Shown: piece by piece, positions 30,620 through 43,914 of the stretch | Position numbering within the stretch: the first letter of the stretch is position 1 | Layout: every line of letters starts with the position of its first letter | Assembly: GCF_001949145.1 (NCBI RefSeq) | Contig: NW_019091365.1 | Location: 1,216,574 to 1,280,573 of the forward strand | Source of the DNA: Acanthaster planci | Lineage: Eukaryota > Echinodermata > Asteroidea > Valvatida > Acanthasteridae | Direction: 5' to 3' | Length of the DNA: 64,000 nucleotides | Notes under the pieces: model-generated | Seen by the model: only the letters and a program-made list of their open reading frames with translations | Database searches by the model: none | What the model was told of the DNA's origin: nothing | Translations under genes and position numbers: made by a program

Positions 30620-33600
30620 TTCCCACATCATTGCAGAGTAGCTGCTCACCACATGTCAACCCAGATACTTTCGTCAGCATTTCATTCATTGGGAATCCTC
30701 GCCGTCAACTGACCTCGTGTTGCTGTGTGCCAGGCGTCGTACCTTACGAAACGGCGTGTTTACTGGGCATGGTTTCAGTTACTTTTCTACGTCACGTAGC
30801 GGTCTCGTGACGGGAGTTGTGTTTTTGTATTTCAGTGGCTTATGCACTGCGCGAGTAATCTCTTTCATCAATTTTAATAAACTACTGAGGGACGGGCGTA
30901 TGGTAGTGTCCTGATTTTTTCTACAGTTTTTGTTGGCAGTGTCGAATTGGTGCCTGGATCTTAATCAAAATGAATGTGGGTCGCATAAATGCGATATTTG
31001 GTTTACCCAAACAGCTTTTGTTGTTCTTTCATCTGAAAAGTAACTGGACCCATGTTTTTATGGTATCAGATTTTGTTTGTTTCTTCTTGACCCTAGTCAC
31101 ATTTTCTTTTCCCTCAATCCAAGAAATGGAGATTGCCTACCAATCTTACACGCTAACCTTCGATCCGTAAGTTCAGATTTTTGCTCTTTTCAGCTTGGTT
31201 GCAATCGATCTTTTTTACCTTATGTCGGGAGAGAACTTTTGGAGTCAATGATTTAAAATTTGCTTTAGTGTCACGGGGGTGACTTGCGTTGCACCGTGTT
31301 TCGTGTCGCTTTCTTTGTTTCAGTATTTTCGCAAGACACCCGTTCCTCTCGTAGATGTCAAGCTCCGTGCACGCACCACTATGGGATGTACACATTCTGG
31401 TTGGGTTTAACTTCGTTGTCGAGGAGCAGTTCTTCAGTACTAAACCTGTTTAGATCCACTTAGTCTTTAGCAAATGTAGATTCGGGGAGCGATGGGGGCC
31501 ATTTTTTTAAAAGTGAATTTTAGTCAGTTTCACCTCCCTTTCTAGATCTTCCAAAAGCGTGTAAAAAGCAAACAAATTCGCCTTCCCCAAAATTTGGTCC
31601 TGGATCCGCCCCTTCTTCTTTGGAGTGCATTTTGCGGCTTGTCAATTTTATCAGTATTAAGTGTAATGAGAGAAGAATCAATGTCAAACAATTTTTGACA
31701 GAAACTACTCGAAAATCTTTCACATCGTTGAAACTGGGTATGTGTTAGTTTAAGCAATTGAGATTTACCTAATGAGAACAGTGATTAAATCGCTCTTTCA
31801 ACCAGCACGAAGGCGATTATATAGAGATAATTCATGGTCCCCGGATATCAGCACATATCGCAGCTGATAACTAGGTCACTAGGAGGGCCCACGTGACCCA
31901 GTTTTAAACTGAACGGTAAATAATTTTCTTGTTTCCATACGTTCACGCGCACAAAGTGAGATTCACAACGGGTTAGTCTTTGTTTAGTCCCTTGTATTCT
32001 TGTATGTCTTGCTCAGGGAGACTTTTTAAGATGGTATAGGCTTATGTCAGTCCACATTGAGCAAACAAAAATAAAAATTTGCCTGTAATCGAAGGCATGC
32101 TTCTTCAGCTGTAGTTCGACGTCCTTTGTGCAGCCTTTTTGGGAGTGCTAGAATTTCCTATACTGTCTTACAAAGAGGATCCTTTTTAATCGTTATTTTG
32201 TCACGAAACAAAACACTGTAAATTTGGTTTTCGGGCAAGCCATATTCGGAACATAATACATTCAGAAAACGAGCCCCTCGCCACATATTTGGCTTTTATT
32301 TACACTCTGCGTTGCATGCAAACTCAAAAGTGATTTTCCATAGTCCTGGCCTTTCCAACGTCACAGCGGTATATAGTTTTGCCAGACAGTTAAATGTAAC
32401 TAATTTATGGCTGGCCATCAGTGTAAAAAGAGAAGAAATCACAATCTTTTGTCTCTTCTACCCTAACGGAGCAAATGGAAAATAGGCTTGCTAGCTAATA
32501 AGGTGAAGTTCCTGCACACACTAGTACTGGATGCCCATACAAAATGGTGGTCTTTTTCTTTTCTTTTTTTAATATTTAGGGCCTACAGGAATCAGGTTGC
32601 TGCAAGGCATAAAAGCAGTAGAAAGGAATGGATCACGAAGTATGGCTGGGACTCCCTGTGGAACATTTATTTTCATTAATTTTACGGTTGTATTCTGAGC
32701 ACAAGTGTATAACTTAGTGGACCACCACTGACCATCCTACACTGGTCTTGGGTTTGTCTTGTGGGAATTTCATGTTAACTTTGTTTTGTCGTTTTCTCGA
32801 CACGCTAGAGATACGGAAGCGACTTCATACTAGCCCGCACTTCCTAGAGATACACGGGGGAAGAAATCCGGTCTCATCTTCATGTAAACATGGACCTGTG
32901 CATGCGTAATCCTACTGTTCATTGTGGAAACAAACACGGGCAAAACAGTTATTCAGTTCAGTACGGAGTCAAAACTCAGCACTACACCTATTTTACTTGG
33001 GAGTTAGTGATTTTGCTCCCGTCATCGAAAGTTGAATCTCTTTTGACGTTCGAGTCATAGTTGTAGATTATTTTTCTGCTTGTGGCGTCATTAGGCGATC
33101 TTGTTTGTCGCACGTTTTCTTTTGTCTGGCAATTTTAACTAAAAGACTATTCAAATGACGTGACGTCATGACCATATTATGCCAGGTGCAGTTGGTCAAC
33201 TTTTTCTGTAGAACTGGGCGGGAGCAGTGCAAATAAATGAAGTATCCAAAGGACACTCTTTTATCATAATGCGCTTTGTCCCACGGACGCTTAGAAAAAT
33301 CTGAGTCCTCGAGACAGTCTTACGCGTTGCCATGTTGTGAGCTCATCGCCTCCACTCATTTTGTAACGACGGAGAACTCTTTCATAGAATACTCTATTTA
33401 TAACGGCGTCCATCGACAGCGACAACAATGAGTTAAATTTGGCACAGATTTGGGAGCGGGACGGCGATGGAAGTGATAACAGTGACAAGTGAAATAGTAT
33501 CTGCTTCAACCGCTTCCATGTGTTGAATTTATTAACATTATCATTGGTATAATTATACACAGCCGCTGGTATTTGTGGCAACTTGGCGCGTATTTATTAA

Positions 33601-36600
33601 TTTTTTTGTGTTCTTCTTTTAAGGTCAGCCATTGCTCTTCAAATGTCATTCGAGTAGATGATAATGAAAAATAGTGTGTTGGTCGACTCGATCGTTGCGG
33701 TTCGCGGTCAGCCAACAAAAAGAAATCAATGAAGTGTATGTAATCTTGAATCGCAATAGGTGTTTGTTTTGAGTAAATGTCTGAAATGGTCTCTAAATCG
33801 ATCCTTTATCGACTCCAGTGTTCCATTTTTAGAGGAGTCAGTTTTCCAAAAATAAGTTCCAATTTTAGTATAAAAAAAGTTTTTAGTAGCATAGTATATT
33901 ATTGATCAAAAGTGCTTAATTTGGATAAAAATCGAGGTTGTGTCGATGTTTCGTTTTAAATTGTAGGTTGGGAATGAAATATCCACCTGTAACCTTTAAG
34001 TGTTTGTCAACCATTTTTGAATTCATAAAGATTTTGGTTTTAATGAAAATTCGTGCTTTTGTGTAGCGGAGTATAGAAACAACTCTTCTGTATGATGTCC
34101 TATATAATGGATGCTGTAACATTTAATACGAATTATCAGTAAAAATATTTTTAAATCGGAGCTTTGATAACATCCAAACTTTCAAATTTAAAACTGAATT
34201 CGTAAAAACACTACATTTAACAATTAGTGTGAATGTTCCAGGCTCTTTTTTGTATTTGACAAATAAATAAATCGTAATGTCACACGTTGTGCGAAGAGAA
34301 GATCATCAACTTGGGCGGTTTTGGTACGCATGAGTCACACAGGAAACTAGTGGTATGATTTTGGAATTCCCTCAAATCACAGCAATAAAATGGCTTCTGT
34401 TATTGATCACGATGGAAGCACTATTGAGAAGTCGTGCCACTGCATCCATACAAAGATAGAGTGGAAGTTGCGTTACGTAAATAGGGTGATTTGATTATCA
34501 GACATAGTTACTAATTGTTAGCAGCTTTCAGGGTGGTGTCAAATTAAAACTGAAAACGCTTTAGGTGTTTAGACACGACTGACAGGTGAAAATGTGATTT
34601 ACTAAATTCACACATGATACAACATTCGTCCATTACTAGCCTACGTACCAGAAGTCCAGAGAAGGCTAACAAATTAAATGACGTGAACATAACGTCATCA
34701 TTCGATTTATCGCTGAGTTTTCAATATTTGTTGTTATTCCATCACTGCATTTTTCACTTCAGGTTAAAGTGGCGTGTTTTTAGCGGACGAATTGTTTTAG
34801 ATGACGTTTGGGTTATGTAAAGGCAACGCCATTATCGCGTGACATTAGCTTGGAGGTCCTATTTCGATTCTGTCTAAAGAATGCACACCAAACAGATTTA
34901 AGGCAAATACAATATACGAGTTTTGGCAGAGGTAAGTTATAGGTTAATTTAAAACAGTACCACCGTTAAGTCGATGCAAGTGTCACTTGACATCTTAAAT
35001 GTACTTGCCCACTTTCATGAGAACATAAAACAAGCAATTGTTTATATGAACTGCTTATGTAAATACACATTCTGTGGACGGTTTGATGAAAGTTAAACAC
35101 CAGTGCATGACTGCAGGGTCTAACTATAACACCTTCAGTGGCCAAGCTTTTAAATATATGCGTAGCGTATAGTGTGTATTTGACAATGCCCTACGGCTTG
35201 TGTTTGTCCAGACCATGCGCGCGCAGAGGAAGTTGACTATTTGAAAGTATAGACAAAAGAATGCGGAGTACTGAGACTATGGTAAGTCGAGGTATATGAG
35301 TTTTTTCGAGTACGAGTAATTTTATGATAAGAGCACATTTTCGATGTGTCCAGTTTGAGTACGGTCAGTTCGAGTACGAGTACTTTGACCATGGAGGAAT
35401 TCGAGTGCAAGTATGAGTACTCCAAAAATGGTACTCAAGTACTGATTACACGTACTACGTCAACGATTAATTCCCCGATAACAAGAAAACTAAGCAAAAG
35501 CTTGCTTCAGAGATAGTACGTAACTGTTTGACAACTCTTTTGAAATATAAAATTTCCTTTAATAATTAATGACTTTTGAGACAGTTGGTGACGGCAAACA
35601 TTCTGGTACTTTCCTATTGTTTACATCAAGTTTGAGCTCTAATGCACACGTACTCAAAATAAAACAAAAGAAAAGGGATCAGGAAGATCCGAAACTGATG
35701 TATTTTAAATGAGTATTATTGTCTAGAATTAAAGAGTCTGTACGTTGCGTTTTAACAACCTTTGAAAATGTACGTTTTGACTCAATTAACAATTCTAGTT
35801 TTTAGTTTGTTGTTGGTTGTTATGCTAATAAAAAGTTCCGTATTCAATTGCAAAATTGATATTATAGGGTAGAAAAACATGACTGCACACAAAACAACTG
35901 CTGGCATTTTTAAAAATATTTTGCTGACCTAACTTTCCTTATCTTGTCAACGCGTGACCCTTTTCCAGAAACTGTTTAAGAGCAAATTTTGGATTTAAAA
36001 TTTGAACAAAAACGATAATGAGCATTGCCTTTCCCTATTGACATAAGCGCCGTCAGTTGTCCAAAAAGTAGAGAATTCTTAAAATGTTGAACCTGATTTT
36101 TTCACTTGATTTCAATCGTGACTTAAACCGATTTATTTTAATCAGACAATCCACCTCTAACAAGAAAGCTTGTCATTTTGTACCTGTTTGTACATTGAGA
36201 AATAACGTTTCCACTCGATATTTTTGCTTGTCTGTGCATGTAGTCTTAGCGTATGCTACACGTAAGCTTTGTTTTATATATGTAAACTAATAATTATGTA
36301 GCCAAAACACAGCAAGAGTTTCCTATTTTTGGACAGTTTTTATGAAAAAAATAACCCTCAATAATTTCTTAACGTTATCACAATCTTATCAAGCGTATCC
36401 CTTAAGGGTTTCCAACGAGTTTAATTAAATTCAGAGGATGCCTCGAGCTCTTCACGACACAAAAATAAACCCAGATGCCATTAAGCGCAATTAAGTGTGA
36501 AAACGAAATGTATACATTTTTCTTTTCCCATGGGAAATTTTTACATTTATATTTTCTCCTCATAGGCAATGAAAGAAATTCCTTGATTCAAGTGTCGATT

Positions 36601-36700
36601 TAACTTTTTATCTCCACCTCCCTTCACAATACAGGACATATTTATTGAAATATAAGAAATTTCCGCCCCTTTTTGAATTTATAAATTCAAAAAGAAAAAA
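30620..36700. other. AT-rich noncoding stretch
   Basis: About 6 kb with no recognised exon, RNA gene or full transposon, and nearly free of the TACATG motif that is dense elsewhere. The only pattern I see is a group of GAGTACGAGTA-type repeats near 35300-35460, possibly the end of a decayed transposon. Confidence 0.5.
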
Positions 36701-36711
36701 ATCAGTGTTCT

Positions 36712-38550
36712 TTCAGAAATGCTTGTGGCGCATTCTGAAAGCGCCGTGTTTAGAGGTTTGAGATGATTTGGATCCCGGTATGGACACCCTTTTAAATCTG
36801 CAGTTTATATATTCAAACTCAAGGGTCAAGTACAAATGATCAATGTTTAAGAAATGTCTGTGGCACACTTTAGAAGTGCCTTATTTGGAGGTTAAGATAA
36901 TTGGTTCGAATCCTGATACAGAAACCTTTTAGAATTCCAACTGATAAATTTAAATACAGGAGTTACGTATTGTTAAGAAAGCACCTGTTTTAGAGATGTT
37001 TGTGGCTCTGTGAGAAAGTGTCGTGCTGCAATGTAGGGGGTGCAGGGTGCGAATCCCGGTAGAGACGCCATTTTAAATTTCAATTTGAAGTTAAACTAAG
37101 GCTTAAGTTTAAAAAAACCAAGTGTTCTACAGAGATGTTTGTGACTCTGTGGGAAAGTGTTGTGCTCCAAAGTAAGGGGTGCAGGGTTCAAATCCCAGTA
37201 GAGATGCCTTTTTAAATTTCAATCTGAAAATGTAAATGTAAACCTAAGGGTTAAGTTTTTAAAAAGGTGGTGTTCTTCAGAAATGTTTGTGGCTCTGCGG
37301 GAAAGTGTCGTGTTCCGAACTAAGGGGAGCAGGGTTCGAATCTGGGAGGAGATGTCTTTTTCAATTTGAAGTTCTAATTGTAAACTTAAGGGTTAAGTTC
37401 AAAAAAAAAGGTAATGTTCTTCAGAGACGTTTGTGGCTCTGAGGGAAAGTGTCGTGCTCCAAAGTAAGGGGAGCAGGGTTCGAATCCCGGTAGAGACGCC
37501 TTTTTAAATTTCGATTTGAAGTTGGAAATGTAAACCTAAGGGTTAAGTTAAAAAAAAAGTAGTGTTCTTCAGAGATGTTTGTGGCTCTGCAGGAAAGTGT
37601 CGTGCTCCGATCTAAGGGGAGCAGGGTTCGAATCCGGGTAGAGACGTCTTTTTAAATTTCAATTTGAAGTTCTAATTGTAAACTTAAGGGTTAAGTTTAA
37701 AAAAAAAGTAATGTTCTTCAGAGACGTTTGTGGCTCTGAGGGAAAGTGTCGTGCTCCAAAGTAAGGGGAGCAGGGTTCGAATCCCGGTAGAGACGTCTTT
37801 TTAAATTTCAATTTGAAGTTCTAATTGTAAACTTAAGGGTTAAGTTTTAAAAAAAAGTAATGTTCTCCAGAGATGTTTGTGGCGCTGAGGGAAAGTGTCG
37901 TGCTCTGAACTAGGGGGAGCAGGGTTCGAATCCCGGTAGAGACGCCTTTTTAAATTTCGATTTGAAGTTGGAAATGTAAACCTAAGGGTTAAGTTAAAAA
38001 AAAAGTATTGTTCTTCAGAGATGTTTGTGGCTCTGCAAGAAAGTGTCGTGCTCCGAACTAAGGGGAGCAGGGTTCGAATCCGGGTAGAGACGTCTTTTTA
38101 AATTTCAATTTGAAGTTCTACTCATAAACCTAAGGGTTAAGTTAAAAAAAAAAAAGTGGTGTCCTTCAGAGATGTTTGTGGCTCTAAGGGAAAGTGTCGT
38201 GCTTCAAAGTAAGGGGAGCAGGGTTCGAATCCCGGTAGAGACGTCTTTTTAAATTTCAATTTGAAGTTGGAAATGTAAACCTAAGGGTTAAGTTTTAAAA
38301 AAAAGGAAGGTTCTCCAGAGATGTTTGTGGCTCTGAGGGAAAGTGTCGTGCTCCGAACTAGGGGACCAGGGTTCGAATCCCGGTAGAGATGCTTTTTAAA
38401 TTTCAATTTGAAGTTGGAAATGTGATCCTAAGGGTTAAGTTTAAAAAAAAAAGTAGTGTTTATAAGAGATGTTTGTGGCTCTGTGGCAAAGTGTTGTGCT
38501 CCAAACCAGGGGTTGCAGGGTTCGAATCCCGGTAGAGACACCTTTTTAAC
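36712..38550 (+). repeat. 148-bp tandem array of tRNA-like, Pol III-promoter-bearing units
   Basis: About 13 units. B-box motifs (GGTTCGAATCC or close variants) occur near 36913, 37045, 37184, 37332, 37477, 37625, 37773, 37922, 38070, 38222, 38370 and 38518, with spacing of 148-149 bp in the right half. Each regular unit reads, in order: an A-box-like TGGCTCTGAGGG; a potential 6-bp hairpin TGCTCC..GGAGCA; the B box; GTAGAGACG; and a T-run (CTTTTTAAATTT) that could stop RNA polymerase III. The A to B spacing (about 43 nt) is tRNA-like. Left-hand units are increasingly diverged. The 5' and 3' acceptor arms do not pair (AGAGACG is a direct repeat), so these are not canonical tRNA genes. Confidence 0.8.
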
Positions 38551-38589
38551 TTCAAAAGTACTGAACAAACCGTAAGGTTAAGAAAGAGA

Positions 38590-38700
38590 AATGCGAAAAA
38601 CAGATTGGGGACCCAAATAGCAAGTGGTTAAGAGCACTGCTTGGGAACCAGAGGACCCGGGTTCAAATCCCGGTTAAGGGCGGAGTGGTATGGTGGACAT
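38590..38700 (+). mobile_element. tRNA-derived SINE head or tRNA pseudogene
   Basis: It contains A box TAGCAAGTGGTTAAGAGC and B box GGTTCAAATCCC with a perfect 5-bp T-stem (CCGGG/CCCGG). The acceptor stem pairs only partly and the anticodon arm is irregular. The sequence differs from the adjacent 148-bp units. It runs into the assembly gap, so its 3' body is unknown. Confidence 0.6.
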
Positions 38701-38705
38701 GAAGG

Positions 38706-39578
38706 NNNNNNNNNNNNNNNNNNNNNNNNNNNNNNNNNNNNNNNNNNNNNNNNNNNNNNNNNNNNNNNNNNNNNNNNNNNNNNNNNNNNNNNNNNNNNNN
38801 NNNNNNNNNNNNNNNNNNNNNNNNNNNNNNNNNNNNNNNNNNNNNNNNNNNNNNNNNNNNNNNNNNNNNNNNNNNNNNNNNNNNNNNNNNNNNNNNNNNN
38901 NNNNNNNNNNNNNNNNNNNNNNNNNNNNNNNNNNNNNNNNNNNNNNNNNNNNNNNNNNNNNNNNNNNNNNNNNNNNNNNNNNNNNNNNNNNNNNNNNNNN
39001 NNNNNNNNNNNNNNNNNNNNNNNNNNNNNNNNNNNNNNNNNNNNNNNNNNNNNNNNNNNNNNNNNNNNNNNNNNNNNNNNNNNNNNNNNNNNNNNNNNNN
39101 NNNNNNNNNNNNNNNNNNNNNNNNNNNNNNNNNNNNNNNNNNNNNNNNNNNNNNNNNNNNNNNNNNNNNNNNNNNNNNNNNNNNNNNNNNNNNNNNNNNN
39201 NNNNNNNNNNNNNNNNNNNNNNNNNNNNNNNNNNNNNNNNNNNNNNNNNNNNNNNNNNNNNNNNNNNNNNNNNNNNNNNNNNNNNNNNNNNNNNNNNNNN
39301 NNNNNNNNNNNNNNNNNNNNNNNNNNNNNNNNNNNNNNNNNNNNNNNNNNNNNNNNNNNNNNNNNNNNNNNNNNNNNNNNNNNNNNNNNNNNNNNNNNNN
39401 NNNNNNNNNNNNNNNNNNNNNNNNNNNNNNNNNNNNNNNNNNNNNNNNNNNNNNNNNNNNNNNNNNNNNNNNNNNNNNNNNNNNNNNNNNNNNNNNNNNN
39501 NNNNNNNNNNNNNNNNNNNNNNNNNNNNNNNNNNNNNNNNNNNNNNNNNNNNNNNNNNNNNNNNNNNNNNNNNNNNNN
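38706..39578. other. Assembly gap (873 N)
   Basis: A run of N with no sequence. It directly follows a repeat array, so the repeats probably caused the assembly break. Confidence 1.
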
Positions 39579-42009
39579 ACCCAGGGGAAAGAAGATTTCT
39601 TATATATATATATCCTATCATCCTAAACAGATAAACACATAAGAGGCATCACGTTTATCCAGCAAATTCAACAGAAGTTTATTACAACCTTGACGAAGAA
39701 TGCAAGTAACATTTCATGGGTAATATTCTACTTGGGGAGGTGTACTAGTGGAAACTGTTACCATTATTGATGGAAATAGTGTTGTGCCCTTATTACCCTT
39801 GCAATCTGATTTTCTTAAAGGTACTCTGTGCTGAATAACTTAGTTTTCTACAATAATTATGTAAACCAGAAGAATTACAATCTACAGTACATCTATAAAG
39901 AACAATTCTAAAGGGCATTACTAATTAAATAATGTTTTCGAACTTTTGACATTGGTACACAGGGATCACATTGCTCCTTGTGGTAACTGAATTATAATGC
40001 ACGATGTTGGTGTAACTCTTTAAAAGAACCTTTTAGAGCATTCTTAGTTTTTGACTTATTTCATAAAAACCGTAGATGAAATTTGTTGGAGAATCTGTTT
40101 TGCAAAAACATTTATATTTTGTAGCACCCATTTTAACCCCAAACAAATAGCCGAGAACACAGCTACACTAAACCGGTGCTTATGAAACTTATCGTAAGTC
40201 TCCGAGCTATTCCAAGAAATTTGTCAATGGAATATGCTCAAAACTTTATATGGATTTTGTGGAATACAACTAAAAATCCATGTTAAAATCTCCGGGGCTC
40301 GTTAGAAGTTGTCATGTGCTGTATTCCTGGATATCCGTTTGGGAAAACTGTTGCAAAAATGTTTGAACATTGATTTGATTATTACCATAATTGAATGAAG
40401 TGGTGTTGTCTTAAACCTGTAACCTGCAACCAGAAAGTCTTAAAGGTGATGTGAATAACTTTTAAAGACCGTCTAAAGTATTTTAAACCACGAGTTACAA
40501 AATAAAATACATGTATGAATAAATTCTGAAGAGCTCTTATAAAAACATGCCCCAACTGCATGGAAAGTCCCATTTCAATTCCTCCAAATTTTGCTGGGTT
40601 GAATTGTGGAATCTGATTTCAAAGTTGCAAGCACTACATGTGTGCATTTCATTTTGCTTGCATCAACACCATAATTCATTCTTTGTGGCAATTTCATCTC
40701 ATATACATCTACTGTAGTTGATATTGTGCAGCTGGAACCTTGAGCAGAATTGTGTCAGTTTAGCACACTTGTCATATCAATCATAAGGCATGATGTAGAA
40801 GGCAGAAAGATTCAAGGATGACAGTACTTTTTTTTCAAAATACAATATAAATATAAGTTTTCCCGGCCAAATTCGTCATCTTCCTAGTCAAATTTGTTAT
40901 TGTTCATTCATATTCCAACGAATTTATTGAGCTGGTTACTCCCAAGTTTCTTTTTCATACAGCATATGTCTTCGAATTCGTTTACAGACGTCGATTAGTG
41001 TACTGTACCAAATTCATTTTAAAACAAATTTCATTCAATTGAAAAGTGCACAGCCGTCATCCGATTTCGTGCTGGATGACTGGAATGGAAAATTCCTCCC
41101 GAACTTTTCTTTCAGGTCGTCTATGGGCAATCATGTTTGCATTTTGAGCCGTACAAACTGCAAAACTTTAAGGTAAGAGGAGTATACACACTTTCCATAA
41201 ATGTGCATGTATACCAAGATTTTTTTGATTCTCCGAAAAAATGGCTTACTTTCTCTTTTTCGGTCAGTTTTAAGCAACATTTTTGCCTTTATATATTAAT
41301 TTATAGTCATCCTTTTAGGAATTTCCCCCTATTTGTCCATTTGAGTGATATAAAGAATTTTACATCACATTTATATCGAGATCTCTACCTGTGAACCGAC
41401 CGTTCCCTTTCATTCAATGTTTTGCAGAAATTAGTTACAAAGAAAAAAGAATAACATTACACGAATCTCACAAATGCTTGCCGATTCAGGAAATTGAAAG
41501 CCAAAACACATACTGCAGGAGTGTCCACACAAATTTGAATGCTTTTTGCACATTTTTCCAAATTGAATGCCAGGCTTCCACTTTTTGAACAAGACTGTGC
41601 AATCGCATGCTCTTAGAATGAAACTGAATGATCAGTTTTGCTCCTTGAATTGTGATCTAGATCATCAATTTCGTGCTAATTTGAATGAAACTGTTCTCAA
41701 TTCATATGCAAAGATGATGAATTTGGCCGGGAAAACCTATACAATAAAGTGGTGCAAAATTCAAATTGGATTCTACAATTAATAATGAAATATTGTTCAA
41801 TCGAATTTTTAGGAGATTAACAGGAAGGGTAAAAGTGTAGGCAACATGCGTAAGAAGCTTTTTACAAGTTTTACAATTACTGCACACAGATCTCCTTAAC
41901 TCATGAATTTTATTGTAAGGAAGTGCAATATGCAATATAAGAAACCAATGAAATGTTCATATTCCAAGACATGGTGTGCCCATCCAAATGTGTTCCAAGT
42001 CTCGATGTA
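39579..42009. other. AT-rich noncoding stretch
   Basis: No exon, RNA gene or repeat element recognised. Open frames here are short and lysine/phenylalanine-rich as expected for AT-rich DNA. Confidence 0.5.
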
Positions 42010-42697
42010 CAGTGGAATGCTGCTATACCCAACACCACTATACCGAACATTTGGATGTACCGAACATCGTCCTTGGCTCCCAATAATTTATGCACAGAAC
42101 CTACCAACCGCTATTCAGTTGCCGTTTGTAATTTCCGAAAGTCAACATGATAAAACAGTCAGTGTTTTTATATTGGAAAGTGACAAGTGGCCATTATTTC
42201 CCAGAGGATTAAAAGGGAAAGCCACTAGTTGTCAAGGTATTGAATGGACACTGGTTTTGCAACTCCGCATGATCGGGTGCGGAAGAAAACCGCACATACG
42301 CGCACGGTGGCACTGCACTAACAATAGTCTAAAGAGGACGCCGCTCATGCACAAATCAACCGAGATTCGCCACAGCATGCATCAGAGATTGATCCTGCAC
42401 GATAGCTTCATGACTTTTATGATAAACTTGATATCAATTTTTTGACTCAAGATTAAATAAAAAACAAAAATAATTGACAGATACATTTCTAGAAACCTTA
42501 AATTTGAATGCAACAGCAAAACATCGCGAAAACAGCAAACCATAGTATCACAAGAGGGTGCACTTCAGTTAGACAAGAGAGGGCGCTATTCAACATGGCA
42601 ATGAAAGGTTCTGCAGTTAAATTTGCTATACTGAACGACCACTGTACCAAACATCTAGCGTGGACCCCGTCGTGTTCGTTATAGCGGCGTTCAACTG
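42010..42697. mobile_element. pogo-type MITE, 688 bp
   Basis: The left end CAGTGGAATGCTGCTATACC and the reverse complement of the right end, CAGTTGAACGCCGCTATAAC, match at 16 of 20 positions. The match continues as CCAACAC/CGAACAC. Both ends are flanked by TA (42008-42009, 42698-42699). CAGT..GAAC.CCGCTATAACGAACA is the typical pogo/Tigger terminus. The interior has an open frame of 180 codons crossing the left boundary, but no transposase signature, so the element appears nonautonomous. Confidence 0.8.
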
Positions 42698-43900
42698 TAC
42701 ATGTACGTAATATGCTCCCCTTAAAACAGTGTTGGGTGCAGCAACCTTCCTTTCTCTTCAACTCAGCTTCAAAGGTAGATTTAGACAGAATACTTTACAA
42801 TATTTTGACAAGTTTACAATTACTTCAACAGTTACTCAGGTAAAATAACCTTGAATAGCTTTCTTAAACAATTCTCCAGATTGTGATTGATTTATACCCT
42901 TTAGACAGTGCATAAAATTGAATGTTATGCAATATAACAGAAACCAGTTACATGTATATTACAGGTCCATATACATGATCTGATGGAAATGCAGCAATGG
43001 AAAAAGCAACAAGCATTCTCTTTCAACTCAGCTCACCTCACAGGCCTTAAGTTAACTGATCCATTGGGAACACAGTGTAGAGGTCATACCTTTCCATATC
43101 ATGAGTAAACGTTGGAATGATGCAGTCCACTTTCATCTTAATTCCTTTGGACATGCGATCCAGCTCTGAGCACCTTGGCAGTATCCGACAGGGTTTGTAG
43201 AAACAGTTTCTTGATTTCCACCCTGAAAGTTTAAGGAGTACATGTACATTGTTGATTTACATGGCTGCTACAAATAATAACACCTGTAGGAAAATAAATT
43301 GTCTAAGTACAAGAAGTTGAGCAATGAAGAGTAGGTATGTGAAGATCTTGATTCGGAGTACACGGAAGCGCCCCTTCATTGTAATTTGAGTATAAAAATA
43401 AAGCAAGAGACTAAAACCTCAACAGATCTCTAATACAAAGTGCTATGAACTGTAGTAATTAATTATCTGCTCCAAGAGATCAAATTGTTCGACAAATTAG
43501 AAGCCCTGTGCATACACTGTACATGTATTTATACATGCAATGTACAAGTACACACGTACAGTCCTATGTACATGTACATTTAAAAACAAATTCACCCACG
43601 TAGTGCAAAAACATGTCATTCACAACATGACAGCAGCTGAACCCTAAGAGAGGCAGGCAGTGAGTCAGAATCGTCCATGACATTTTTCCTCATATCATCA
43701 TACTTTTATTTTCACGTGGCTGAACTACACAGGATCTTAAAGCAGCAGTGGGTCCCAGAGATATAATGCTCATGGACACACCCTGGTGTCATGTCGACCA
43801 GTCAATCAATTGTCACTCAACAGACATCAAAACCCCCAGCTATGGGTAAACAGCAGGGCAGAGTGAGCCCTTGGCCAGCAGTCCGTCAAAGGGAGTAACC
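42698..43900. other. Noncoding stretch
   Basis: No gene seen. TACATG motifs reappear (43240-43250, 43510-43585) after being rare for about 14 kb. Confidence 0.5.
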
Positions 43901-43914
43901 CTGACAGAAAAGCA

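Noticed and set aside
36712-38550. Cluster of functional tRNA genes
   Set aside because: B boxes are good, but acceptor arms do not pair, D and anticodon stems are irregular, and spacing is a constant tandem period.
38641-39642. Long open frames of over 300 codons
   Set aside because: They consist almost wholly of unknown residues from the N gap.
41903-42445. 180-codon open frame on + strand
   Set aside because: It crosses the left terminus of the pogo-type MITE and shows no transposase motifs.
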